Positions 17,132 through 25,448 of a stretch of 64,000 nt of DNA are shown piece after piece. Under the pieces are notes generated by a model. That model saw only the letters and a list, made by a program, of their open reading frames with translations. It was not told the origin of the DNA and did no database searches. The stretch covers positions 2,170,001 through 2,234,000 of the forward strand of contig NZ_CP121662.1 of NCBI RefSeq assembly GCF_029714285.1, in the 5' to 3' direction. The DNA comes from Rhizobium sp. CB3090 (GTDB lineage Bacteria; Pseudomonadota; Alphaproteobacteria; Rhizobiales; Rhizobiaceae). Position numbers and translations under genes: made by a program. Position 1 is the first letter of the stretch, and the number at the start of each line of letters is the position of its first letter.

Positions 17132-18844
17132 TCAGCCCTGTTTCGCCCGAATATCGAGCACGCGGTTCGCCGCTGAGACGATCGCCTCGAGAGAGGCAGC
17201 AACGATGTTCGTGTTGATCCCGGCACCGAAGAGCTTGCCGCCGGGATAGGAGGTTTCGACATAGGAGATCGCCGAGGCATTCGAGCCGTGCTGCAGCGAA
17301 TGCTCGGAATAATCCTCGACCGACATCGGAATGCCGAGATAGATCGAGAGAGCATTGATGAAGCCGTCGATCGGGCCGTTGCCGCGGCCTTCGATGCGCT
17401 TCACCTCACCATTGTCGGTGATCTCTGCGGCAACGATGCGCTGCCCCTTGTTCTCCGGATCGGCGAAGGTGTGATGGTCGACGAAGCGGATGCGCGCGTC
17501 CGACTGGGTCACGTAACGCTCGATGAAGTGATCGTAGATGCGCTTGGACGGCAGCTCCTTGCCCTCTTCGTCGGTGATGCGCTGGATCTCCTCGCGATAT
17601 TCCACCTGGAGATTACGCGGCAGGTTGAGCCCGTAATCCTGCTGCATGATATAGGCGATGCCACCCTTGCCCGACTGCGAGTTGATGCGGATGATCGCCT
17701 CGTAGGTGCGGCCGACATCCTGTGGATCGATCGGCAGATACGGCACTTCCCAAATCGGATGGTTCGCGACCTTGGCGGCCTTCATGCCCTTGTTGATCGC
17801 ATCCTGATGCGAGCCGGAAAAGGCGGTGTAGACCAGCTCGCCGACATAAGGGTGACGCTCACCGATCGCCATCTGGTTGGAATATTCGAAGACTTCCTTC
17901 ATGCGCTCGATGTTGGAGCAATCCAGCTCGGGATCGACGCCTTGCGTGAACATGTTCAGCGCCATGGTGACGACATCGACATTGCCGGTGCGCTCGCCAT
18001 TGCCGAACAGCGTGCCTTCGACACGATCGGCGCCGGCCATCAGCGCCAGTTCCGCAGCGGCGATACCCGTGCCGCGGTCATTGTGCGGATGCAGCGAGAT
18101 AATCAGGTTTTCGCGGTTGTCGAGATTGCGGCACATCCATTCGATCTGGTCGGCATAGATGTTCGGCGTCGCCATTTCGACGGTGGACGGCAGGTTGATG
18201 ATCAGCTTGTTGTCCGGCGTCGGTTTCACCACCTCGATAACGGCGTTGCAGATCTCCAGCGCCACATCCAGCTCGGTGCCGGTAAAGCTTTCCGGCGAAT
18301 ATTCGAAGCGGTAGCCGCCCCCTGCTTTGGCCGCCATGTCTGTGATCATCTTGGCCGCATCGACGGCGATCTCCTTGATCCCCTTCACATCCTTGGCAAA
18401 CACCACACGGCGCTGCAATTCGCTGGTGGAATTGTAGAAATGCACGATCGGCCTGTTGGCACCTTGCAGGGCCTCGAAAGTGCGGGTGATCAGCTCTGGG
18501 CGGCACTGCACCAAAACCTGCAGCGAAACGTCGTCAGGCACATTGCCTTGCTCGATGCACCAGCGGGCGAAGTCAAAATCGGTCTGCGATGCCGAAGGAA
18601 AACCGATCTCGATTTCCTTGAAGCCCATCTCCAGCAACAGATGGAACATGCGGGCCTTGCGGTCATGACCCATCGGATCGATGAGCGCCTGGTTGCCGTC
18701 GCGCAAATCGACGGAACACCAGATCGGCGCCTTGGTGATGGTTTTTGAAGGCCAGGTTCGATCGGGAATATTGATCTGCGGGTAAGCCCGGTATTTCACC
18801 GCTGCCTCGGGCATGCCTTTGGGGGAATGGCTGTTCGCGTCCAT
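17132..18844 (-). CDS. leuA: 2-isopropylmalate synthase
   Basis: A 570-residue enzyme of the long (type 2) LeuA family. It condenses acetyl-CoA with 2-oxoisovalerate in the first step of leucine synthesis. The metal-binding start of the TIM barrel is WCSVDLRDGNQALIDPM at about 42-58, with the family SLHPHNDRGTG block near residue 250. The C-terminal regulatory domain, which senses leucine, follows residue 430 (HTFADPE... to the end). The start at 18844 has AAGGAAGAG upstream. The gene is preceded by a leucine-rich leader ORF with competing RNA hairpins, so expression is likely controlled by leucine supply. Confidence 0.95.
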   Translation of the reverse strand: MDANSHSPKGMPEAAVKYRAYPQINIPDRTWPSKTITKAPIWCSVDLRDGNQALIDPMGHDRKARMFHLLLEMGFKEIEIGFPSASQTDFDFARWCIEQGNVPDDVSLQVLVQCRPELITRTFEALQGANRPIVHFYNSTSELQRRVVFAKDVKGIKEIAVDAAKMITDMAAKAGGGYRFEYSPESFTGTELDVALEICNAVIEVVKPTPDNKLIINLPSTVEMATPNIYADQIEWMCRNLDNRENLIISLHPHNDRGTGIAAAELALMAGADRVEGTLFGNGERTGNVDVVTMALNMFTQGVDPELDCSNIERMKEVFEYSNQMAIGERHPYVGELVYTAFSGSHQDAINKGMKAAKVANHPIWEVPYLPIDPQDVGRTYEAIIRINSQSGKGGIAYIMQQDYGLNLPRNLQVEYREEIQRITDEEGKELPSKRIYDHFIERYVTQSDARIRFVDHHTFADPENKGQRIVAAEITDNGEVKRIEGRGNGPIDGFINALSIYLGIPMSVEDYSEHSLQHGSNASAISYVETSYPGGKLFGAGINTNIVAASLEAIVSAANRVLDIRAKQG

Positions 18845-18960
18845 GTTTCGTCTCTTCCTTTCCCGTCATTTGCTTCGCGTCTTAACCGATCGTGTGCGGC
18901 TTGGCGATGACAAATACGGACCCGCTATAGGGTATACTATCGATTTCGGGGATATGTCGC

Positions 18961-19005
18961 GAGGAGCGATGGCCGGGCGGGCTCTACGGCCGCCGAGCGC
19001 TCCTC
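18961..19005 (-). promoter_or_regulatory. leuA attenuator-like hairpin
   Basis: On the minus strand GAGGAGCG (19005-18998) pairs with CGCTCCTC (18968-18961). This stem begins inside the stop codon of the leucine-rich leader ORF. A competing pairing, GCCGGG (19017-19012) with CCCGGC (18977-18972), would interleave with it, so the two cannot form together. No U run follows the hairpin, so control may act by another route than intrinsic termination. Confidence 0.55.
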
Positions 19006-19129
19006 AAAGGACCCGGCAACCGCGCGTAAGGCCGAGAAGAAGAAGCGAAGTAAGGGCGCGCGTATTGTCACGCAGGGCAACGCGCCCACGTGCAATCTGT
19101 TCGGAAATCTTCGCGCCAGTCGTCTTCAT
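19004..19129 (-). CDS. leucine-rich leader peptide upstream of leuA
   Basis: A 41-codon ORF starting at ATG 19129 and ending in TGA at 19006-19004. Its second half is leucine-rich: ALTSLLLLGLTRG, with Leu codons CTT CTT CTT CTC close together and another two nearby. A sigma70 promoter ends 7 bases before the ATG, so the mRNA probably begins at or near the start codon (leaderless), as in the trpL case elsewhere in this window. The stop codon lies at the foot of a hairpin that competes with another pairing. All this fits a leucine-sensing leader peptide. The peptide itself need have no function. Confidence 0.7.
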   Translation of the reverse strand: MKTTGAKISEQIARGRVALRDNTRALTSLLLLGLTRGCRVL

Positions 19130-19136
19130 GCCTGCG

Positions 19137-19165
19137 CTTATAGCCGTCCACTCAAGAAGAAGCAA
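19137..19165 (-). promoter_or_regulatory. promoter of the leuA leader ORF
   Basis: On the minus strand TTGCTT (-35, 19165-19160), a 17-base spacer and TATAAG (-10, 19142-19137). The leader ATG begins 7 bases after the -10 box, which places transcription start at or next to the start codon. Confidence 0.65.
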
Positions 19166-19171
19166 CCCTGC

Positions 19172-20356
19172 TTATTTCCTCAGCAATTGCACCCCATGCG
19201 ACAGTGCCATCATCAATCCGCCGGCAAACAGGCCCCAGAAAGCGCCGGAGATCCCGGCGAAGGAAACACCCGATGCCGTGACGAGGAAAGTGATCGCGGC
19301 GGCCTCGCGCGATTCTGCTTTTTGGAAGGCATTCAAAGCCGAGTTGGATAATGCGCCGACCAGCGCCAAGCCGGCGACGGCCTCGATCAGGATCGGCGGC
19401 GCCAGCGCCACGAAGGCGGTAACCGCGCCGGCGAGCAGCCCAAGGATAATGTAAACGACCCCGGCAATAATCGCCGCCCAATAGCGCCGCTTCGGCTCGG
19501 CATGAGCGTCCTGTCCCGCACACATGGCGGCGGTAATCGCGGCAAGATTGACGGCATGGCCACCGAAGGGGGCGCTGAACAGCGAAAACAGGCCCGTAAC
19601 GGCAAAGAGCGGGCCGGGCTTCGGATCATAGTGGTGAACCTTCAGCACCGCGATGCCCGGAATATTCTGCGAGGCCATGGTGACGATGAAGAGCGGCAGC
19701 GCGATGGAGACGAGGCCGGCAACAGTGAAGGCCGGCTTGACCAGTTCGAGGCTTGGCAGCAGCGAATGCTGCAGCGATGCCAGCGCCCCATCCGGCACCT
19801 TCATGCCAAGCGCCAGTACCAGCGCAAAAGCGGCAAGCGCCGCCGGCACGGCCCAGAGCCGCTTGAACGCTCCGACGACGATCCAGGCGATGATGATTGG
19901 CAGACCAAGCAACGGATTGAAGCCGATCGCCTTGACCGGCGCGAAACAAAGTCCGAGCAACACGCCGGCAAGCATGGCATTGGCAAGCGGCGCCGGGATC
20001 GCCGCAACAGCGCGTCCAAGCGGTCGGAATAGGCCGGCAATCACGATCAGCGCCGCACAAACGAGAAACGCGCCGACCGCCACCGGAAAGCCGCCTTCGA
20101 TGGCGCCGGCACTGGCAAGCAAAGCCGCCCCTGGCGTCGACCAGGCGATACTGACAGGCAGCCTCGTCGCGGCGCTGAGCACGATGGCGCAGAGCCCCAT
20201 CGAAACCGACAAAGCCGTCAAAGCGGATGCGGCCTGCGCATCCGTTGCACCGACCGCCTGCAATCCATGCAGAACGACCGCAAACGAACTGGCAAAGCCG
20301 ACAAAAGCGGTGAGGCAACCCATGAAAAGGCTTTGAACGGAAAAATCTTTGAGCAT
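19172..20356 (-). CDS. benE: BenE-family benzoate/H+ symporter
   Basis: A 394-residue integral membrane protein, very hydrophobic throughout, with about 11-12 transmembrane helices. Family features include the N-terminal GCLTAFVGFASSFAVVLHGLQ, the WSTPGAALLAS loop near residue 92, and FSAPFGGHAVNLAAITAA near residue 260. BenE proteins take up benzoate or related aromatic acids with protons. No benzoate degradation genes lie nearby, so the substrate could differ. It starts at 20356 and is followed at once by the leuA leader promoter. The 245 bases upstream (20357-20601) contain no gene that I can see. Confidence 0.88.
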   Translation of the reverse strand: MLKDFSVQSLFMGCLTAFVGFASSFAVVLHGLQAVGATDAQAASALTALSVSMGLCAIVLSAATRLPVSIAWSTPGAALLASAGAIEGGFPVAVGAFLVCAALIVIAGLFRPLGRAVAAIPAPLANAMLAGVLLGLCFAPVKAIGFNPLLGLPIIIAWIVVGAFKRLWAVPAALAAFALVLALGMKVPDGALASLQHSLLPSLELVKPAFTVAGLVSIALPLFIVTMASQNIPGIAVLKVHHYDPKPGPLFAVTGLFSLFSAPFGGHAVNLAAITAAMCAGQDAHAEPKRRYWAAIIAGVVYIILGLLAGAVTAFVALAPPILIEAVAGLALVGALSNSALNAFQKAESREAAAITFLVTASGVSFAGISGAFWGLFAGGLMMALSHGVQLLRK

Positions 20357-20601
20357 GACGATGGCTGGAGACTCGTGGGTGCAATGAGAACCGCATGGAG
20401 CATCACAAGCGGCGGTCGTGCAAGTGCAGTTTCGCCAAGATCAGGCAATCCGCGTCACCGAGCGTTATTCGATTGGTAAACGAGCGCAGACAGGGATTGC
20501 GCAGCAACCATCAAACCTATGTAGTCAAATACAACTATTAAGCTTCTGAATTCCGGTCGATAACATCGATGATCGATAGATGCATAAAGGAGGAATGATC
20601 C

Positions 20602-20985
20602 ATGTATTACGCCATCTTGGCCTATCACGAAGAGGGTGTGGTCGAATCCTGGACCAAGGAGGAGGATGCGGCATTGATGAGCGAACTCCTCCAGATCAAT
20701 GATCGCCTCGTTCAGGAAAAGTCTTTAGGACCGGCCGCACGGCTTGGCGCGACGCAAAGCGCCGTGACGCTGCGAGGCAAAGGGGCCGGTATCGTCACTG
20801 ACGGGCCCTTTGCGGAAACCAAGGAGCAATTGCTGGGCTTCTACGTCGTGGATTTTCCAACGCTTGAGGCGGCCGTCGCCGCAGCGCGCGACCTCCGGCG
20901 CGTCAATCCGACGGCAGTCTACGAAATCAGACCGATTTCGCTTTATATTCCCGGTGCGCCACTGGCATCCCGGGATGAGGAATAG
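20602..20985 (+). CDS. YciI/DGPF domain protein
   Basis: A 127-residue protein of the YCII-related family with the DGPF motif (VTDGPFAETKEQLLGFYVVD at about 65-84) that names the group. Rhizobial homologues usually sit beside ECF sigma factors and are linked to stress responses, but the reaction is unknown. The start at 20602 follows AAAGGAGGAATGATCC, an ideal ribosome binding site. Here the gene stands alone, with a convergent terminator and clpP downstream. Confidence 0.88.
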   Translation: MYYAILAYHEEGVVESWTKEEDAALMSELLQINDRLVQEKSLGPAARLGATQSAVTLRGKGAGIVTDGPFAETKEQLLGFYVVDFPTLEAAVAAARDLRRVNPTAVYEIRPISLYIPGAPLASRDEE

Positions 20986-21038
20986 CAAGTTCGGCTGAGC
21001 AGCCACTCGTCGTCGGAGCTTCTGCTACCCAACAACGC

Positions 21039-21074
21039 AAAACGCCCTCGCCTGCCTTTCGGCAAACGAGGGCG
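21039..21074 (-). terminator. terminator of clpP
   Basis: CGCCCTCG (21043-21050) and CGAGGGCG (21067-21074) form an 8-bp stem with an inner GCC/GGC extension. On the minus strand it is followed by TTTTGCG, as expected for the end of the clpP transcript. It may also act on the convergent YciI gene. Confidence 0.75.
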
Positions 21075-21100
21075 GTTCAACTGAGCGAAAAGCCGTTGGC

Positions 21101-21694
21101 TTAAATATCGGCCTGCGACGTCACGATCCGCGAAACCAGGCCATAAGCCTTGGCTTCTTCCGCAGACAACCAGTAATCGCGGTCGGTATCCTTGGCGATG
21201 CGCTCGACGGGCTGGCCAGTGGCTTCCGAGAAGATCCTGTTCAGACGCTCGTTCATCTTGATGATCTCGCGAGCCTGAATTTCGATGTCGGAGGCCATGC
21301 CGCGCGTGCCGCCAGACGGTTGGTGCAGCAGGAAGCGGGTGTTCGGCAGGCAGATGCGGCGTTCCCTGGGAGCTGCCACGTAGATCAGCGCGCCCGCGGA
21401 AGCGACCCAGCCGGAACCGATCATCCAGACCTTCGGCTTGATGAACTTGATCATGTCGTGAATGGAATCGCCGGATTCGACGTGGCCGCCGGGCGAATTC
21501 ACGTAAATGCGGATATCCTCATCGCTGGCGGCCGCGAGTGCCACGAGCTGCGAGCAGACCTTCTGCGCCAGTTCCTGCGTGATGCCGCCATAGATGAAGA
21601 TCGAGCGCGATTTGAAAAGATTCGCCTCCGCGTCCTTGCCCAACGGCAGCTCTTTTGTCTTTTCTTCCTGTTCGTCTTCGTCGTTCATTCGCAA
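21101..21694 (-). CDS. clpP: ClpP-type ATP-dependent protease subunit
   Basis: A 197-residue ClpP serine protease. The catalytic triad is visible: Ser99 in GWVASAGA, His124 in FLLHQPSGG and Asp173 in DTDRDYWLS. ClpP forms a double heptamer that degrades unfolded or tagged proteins delivered by ClpA or ClpX. The gene is not next to clpX, so it is one of the additional clpP paralogues that rhizobia carry. The N-terminus is charged and longer than in the main ClpP ([17 protein letters not shown]). The start at 21694 lies 34 bases from an upstream intergenic region with no second gene. Confidence 0.9.
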   Translation of the reverse strand: MRMNDEDEQEEKTKELPLGKDAEANLFKSRSIFIYGGITQELAQKVCSQLVALAAASDEDIRIYVNSPGGHVESGDSIHDMIKFIKPKVWMIGSGWVASAGALIYVAAPRERRICLPNTRFLLHQPSGGTRGMASDIEIQAREIIKMNERLNRIFSEATGQPVERIAKDTDRDYWLSAEEAKAYGLVSRIVTSQADI

Positions 21695-21916
21695 GTCTCC
21701 AGCAGATGTGTCCTACCCGACATAGTGCGACTCAATCCGTAAAACAATGCCGGAAAAAGGCAAGGCGCGAATAGCCCGGGAAAGCATGGCGTTATGGTTG
21801 CGGATTACCGAATTGTAACTTGAAGAGGCTTTGAAAAGTCGGAATTCCATCCTACGTCAGGTGAGCGCGAGAATCGCGCCCCGAATTTGCAGCAACAGAT
21901 AGCCAAGGAGGCCATC

Positions 21917-22714
21917 ATGTCGCCTGAAGAACGTCAACTGCTCGCGTCCCTCTTCGATCGAGTCCGCGCTACGTCCAGCACCCAGCGCGATGCCGATGCG
22001 GAAACCTTCATCAATCAATCGGTTCGCGATCAGCCCTATGCACCCTATTTCCTCGCCCAAGCCGTGCTCATGCAGGAACAGGGCATGAAGGCGGCAGCCG
22101 ACCGCATCCAGCAGCTTGAAGCGCGCGTGCGCGAACTGGAACAACAGGGCGCCGACAATCACCCGCAGGCGCAGAGCGGCGGCTTCCTCGGCGGACTTGG
22201 CTCGCTGTTCGGCGGCGGCCAACAGCAGCCGCAGCGTGGCCCGGGGCCACAAGCCGGCAATCCGCAGCAGCAGGGCCGTCTCTATGACGATTATGCCCGC
22301 AACGCTCCGCAGCCCGGCCCTTGGGGCGGCCAACAACAGCCGAGCGGCCCCTGGAACCCGCAGGCCGGGGCTCCCTCGGCAGGCGGCAGTTTCCTGCGCG
22401 GCGCCCTCGGGACTGCGGCGGGCGTTGCCGGTGGCGTCATGCTGGCGGAATCGCTCTCCAGCCTGTTCAGCCCCCATCTCGGCGGCACCGGTGGCAGTGG
22501 TCTCGGCGGCCTCTTCGGCGGCACGGCCGCCAACGCAGCCGAACAGCCGGCTCAGGAAACGATCATCAACAACAATTATTTCGGCAACGATGGCAACGAC
22601 CAGAACGATAATGGTCAGACCAATGTCGATTATGCATCTGATGATCAGGACGACAACGACTATGACTATGACGACTCGTCCGACAATGGCGGCGACGACA
22701 GTTCGTTTGCCTGA
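21917..22714 (+). CDS. DUF2076 domain protein
   Basis: A 265-residue protein of the DUF2076 family. The conserved N-terminus (MSPEERQLLASLFDRVRATSS) and the region around residue 50 (QAVLMQEQGMKAAADRIQQLEARVRELE) are helical and coiled-coil-like. A Gly/Gln/Pro-rich linker and a hydrophobic Gly-rich segment (about 160-200) follow, and the tail is strongly acidic (Asp/Asn runs). The ATG at 21917 has AAGGAG 6 bases upstream. These proteins are probably periplasmic or membrane-associated in rhizobia, but no function has been shown. Confidence 0.85.
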   Translation: MSPEERQLLASLFDRVRATSSTQRDADAETFINQSVRDQPYAPYFLAQAVLMQEQGMKAAADRIQQLEARVRELEQQGADNHPQAQSGGFLGGLGSLFGGGQQQPQRGPGPQAGNPQQQGRLYDDYARNAPQPGPWGGQQQPSGPWNPQAGAPSAGGSFLRGALGTAAGVAGGVMLAESLSSLFSPHLGGTGGSGLGGLFGGTAANAAEQPAQETIINNNYFGNDGNDQNDNGQTNVDYASDDQDDNDYDYDDSSDNGGDDSSFA

Positions 22715-22734
22715 AGCCAATCGTCTCTGATTGC

Positions 22735-22767
22735 AAAAAGCCGCCTCCCTTCGGATGGCGGCTTTTT
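22735..22767. terminator. bidirectional terminator between DUF2076 gene and queF
   Basis: AAAAGCCGCC (22736-22745) and GGCGGCTTTT (22757-22766) make a 10-bp stem with a T run on the plus strand and an A run upstream that gives a T run on the minus strand. It lies in the gap between convergent genes. Confidence 0.88.
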
Positions 22768-22771
22768 TGGT

Positions 22772-23236
22772 TTACCCGCGCCCGCGATAAGGCTGCACGC
22801 CCTGATCCGGCAGCCATACCCCCTCGGGCGGCTTGCCCGTCTGCCAGAACACATCGATCGGAATACCGCCTCGGGGATACCAGTAGGCACCGATCCTGAG
22901 CCATTTCGGCTCCAGCAGTTCGACCAGTCGCTTGGCGATGTAGATCGAGCAATCCTCGTGGAAGGCGCCGTGGTTGCGGAAGGAATGCAGGAAGAGCTTC
23001 AGCGACTTCGATTCCACCAGCCACTCGTTCGGGATGTAATCGATGACGATATGGGCAAAATCCGGCTGACCGGTCATCGGGCAAAGGGAGGTGAATTCCG
23101 GCGCGGTAAAGCGCACGACATAATCCGTGCCGGCATGGCCGGACGGCACCTTTTCCAGAACGGCGACTTCGGGGTTGGCGGCCGTTTCTGTCTGACTGCC
23201 GAGCATCGACAGACCGGATACATCGGTGGTGGGCAT
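22772..23236 (-). CDS. queF: NADPH-dependent 7-cyano-7-deazaguanine reductase
   Basis: A 154-residue QueF of the short (unimodular) type. It reduces preQ0 to preQ1, the last step before the base is put into tRNA for queuosine. The active site is visible at [10 protein letters not shown] (Cys52, Asp59), with the FHEDC-like block near residue 93. QueF forms a cytosolic decamer. Its start is 1 base after the stop of the upstream cation exporter gene, so the two form an operon. There is no other queuosine gene nearby. Confidence 0.93.
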   Translation of the reverse strand: MPTTDVSGLSMLGSQTETAANPEVAVLEKVPSGHAGTDYVVRFTAPEFTSLCPMTGQPDFAHIVIDYIPNEWLVESKSLKLFLHSFRNHGAFHEDCSIYIAKRLVELLEPKWLRIGAYWYPRGGIPIDVFWQTGKPPEGVWLPDQGVQPYRGRG

Positions 23237-23237
23237 C

Positions 23238-24152
23238 TTAGGTCTCCTTGATCACTTTGACGCGGATGCCATGGGCCTTCTCGCCCTCGGGCTCCACGTG
23301 AATGGTTATTTCCGCACCCGCATGGATCGCCCGTATGGCGTCTTCAAGGCGGTCGCAGATGCGATGCGCCTCACGGACCGGCATTGCCGCTGGCACGACG
23401 AGGTGGAAATCGACGAAAGTCACGGCGCCTGCCCGGCGCGTCTTCAGATCGTGCACACCTAGCGAGCCGTTGGCATGCGTGGCGATCGCCTCCTTGATCG
23501 CCGTCTCCTCTTCCGGCAACACGGCCTTGTCCATCAGTCCATCGATGGAATTGGAAATCACTTTCCAACCTTGATAGAGGATGTTGATGGCGACGAGAAT
23601 GGCAAGGACCGGGTCGAATATCGGATAGCCGGTGCCAAGCGCCAGCAGCAGTCCGACCAATACGCCAATCGAGGTATAGACATCGGACATGATGTGCTGC
23701 CCATCCGCAGTCAGGGCCGGCGAGCGGTGTTCGTGCCCAGCGCGGATCAAGGTCAGCGCCCATAGGGCATTGATGATACCGGCGGCAAAGTTGATGGCAA
23801 GGCCAAGGACGGGCGCCTGCAACGGCTGCGGATTGCTCAAATGCCCCACCGCCTCCTGCACGATCATCAGCGCAGCGACGATGATCATCGCGCCTTCGGT
23901 GACGGCCGAAAGATACTCCGCCTTGTGATGGCCGAAGGGATGATCGTGATCCGCCGGCTTCTGCGCATAGCGGATGACGAAGAAAGCGATGAACGCGGCC
24001 ACGACATTGACGAGGGATTCCAAGGCGTCCGACAGCAGCGCCACGGAGCCCGTCACCCACCAGGCGAGCATCTTCAGCGCCAAGACGCCGAGCGATAGCG
24101 GAATGCCCCAGAGGGCCAATTGCCGTATCGTCTGGTTGCCCTGTCCGTTCAT
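23238..24152 (-). CDS. cation diffusion facilitator (CDF) metal exporter
   Basis: A 304-residue CDF transporter with six transmembrane helices and a C-terminal cytoplasmic domain (from about residue 205) that binds metal. It exports divalent cations using the proton gradient. The metal site in helix 5 is H-x-x-x-D ([11 protein letters not shown]), but the helix 2 site reads E-x-x-x-N ([12 protein letters not shown]) where zinc-type CDFs have H-x-x-x-D and FieF has D-x-x-x-D, so selectivity is unclear. I chose 24152 (GGAG upstream); an in-frame ATG at 24215 would add 21 residues. Shares an operon with queF. Confidence 0.85.
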   Translation of the reverse strand: MNGQGNQTIRQLALWGIPLSLGVLALKMLAWWVTGSVALLSDALESLVNVVAAFIAFFVIRYAQKPADHDHPFGHHKAEYLSAVTEGAMIIVAALMIVQEAVGHLSNPQPLQAPVLGLAINFAAGIINALWALTLIRAGHEHRSPALTADGQHIMSDVYTSIGVLVGLLLALGTGYPIFDPVLAILVAINILYQGWKVISNSIDGLMDKAVLPEEETAIKEAIATHANGSLGVHDLKTRRAGAVTFVDFHLVVPAAMPVREAHRICDRLEDAIRAIHAGAEITIHVEPEGEKAHGIRVKVIKET

Positions 24153-24227
24153 GCGTTTCTCCAATGCGGATGCGCGCGCCATGCATATGCGAACGAATTG
24201 CAAAAACCGCGCCATTCAAATGCAAAA

Positions 24228-24254
24228 CCGCCCGCGCGAAAATCGCGCAGGCGG
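24228..24254 (-). promoter_or_regulatory. GC-rich hairpin in the leader of the CDF gene
   Basis: Twelve-base arms (24228-24239 and 24243-24254) pair with one mismatch around an AAA loop. On the minus strand the hairpin is followed by TTTTGCATTT, so it looks like a weak terminator or attenuator located between the promoter and the CDF start codon. Confidence 0.45.
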
Positions 24255-24264
24255 CTCATTGGCA

Positions 24265-24295
24265 TTCATATGATGCAGAATGCACCGTTTGTCAA
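24265..24295 (-). promoter_or_regulatory. promoter of the CDF-queF operon
   Basis: On the minus strand a perfect -35 TTGACA (24295-24290) and a -10 at a spacing of 17-19 bases (CATATG or TATGAA, about 24272-24265). The transcript would carry a leader of about 105 bases with the GC-rich hairpin in it. Confidence 0.55.
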
Positions 24296-24414
24296 AGGAC
24301 GGCCTGGGCCGCGCACATCACAATTTATCCCAAATAGCCCGGTTAAACAAAGGCGGGCCGCAAAGCTGCCGCTGAAAGACGATGACACGACAAAGATGAC
24401 GGCCGGCATATCCT

Positions 24415-24459
24415 ATGCTTGCCTGTGAAAATCATGGTGGCACCTTCCCGTGCAAGCAT
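24415..24459 (+). repeat. inverted repeat upstream of bluB
   Basis: ATGCTTGC (24415-24422) and GCAAGCAT (24452-24459) are a perfect 8-bp inverted repeat with a 29-base loop, about 90 bases before the bluB start. It could be a regulatory RNA arm or an operator. The B12-box of a cobalamin riboswitch (GCCACTG-type core) is not found. The 393-base gap 24153-24545 holds no gene that I can see. Confidence 0.35.
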
Positions 24460-24485
24460 GCACTAGGCTATACGTCAACCTCTAA

Positions 24486-25293
<808 letters not shown>

Positions 25294-25295
<2 letters not shown>

Positions 25296-25395
25296 AGCAG
25301 GAAAAGCGTTTCACGGAATCGCTTTCCTGCTCTATCCCTTTGTTTTTGCGCATTCCAGACGGAAAACCGCTTCGCACTTTTCCTGGAACTGCTCT
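25294..25395. repeat. RIME-like palindromic element, copy 1
   Basis: A 102-base element built of two palindromes, starting within the bluB stop codon (TAGAGC). Bases such as GGAAAAGCG...CGCTTTCCTGCTC and GACGGAAAACCG...CACTTTTCC mark its arms. The same element occurs in reverse orientation at 42748-42850 with about 85% identity by eye. It matches the description of Rhizobium-specific intergenic mosaic elements. Confidence 0.85.
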
Positions 25396-25448
25396 GGATC
25401 TCGCAGAGACCCAGCGCTCTTTGGATGTCAATCAGCGAAGCCGCGCTG

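Noticed and set aside
17288..18748. A 486-codon open frame opposite leuA
   Set aside because: Antisense echo of a well-conserved gene.
22772..24300. preQ1 riboswitch before queF or the CDF gene
   Set aside because: queF lies 1 base after the CDF gene and its leader shows only a plain hairpin, without the preQ1 core bases.
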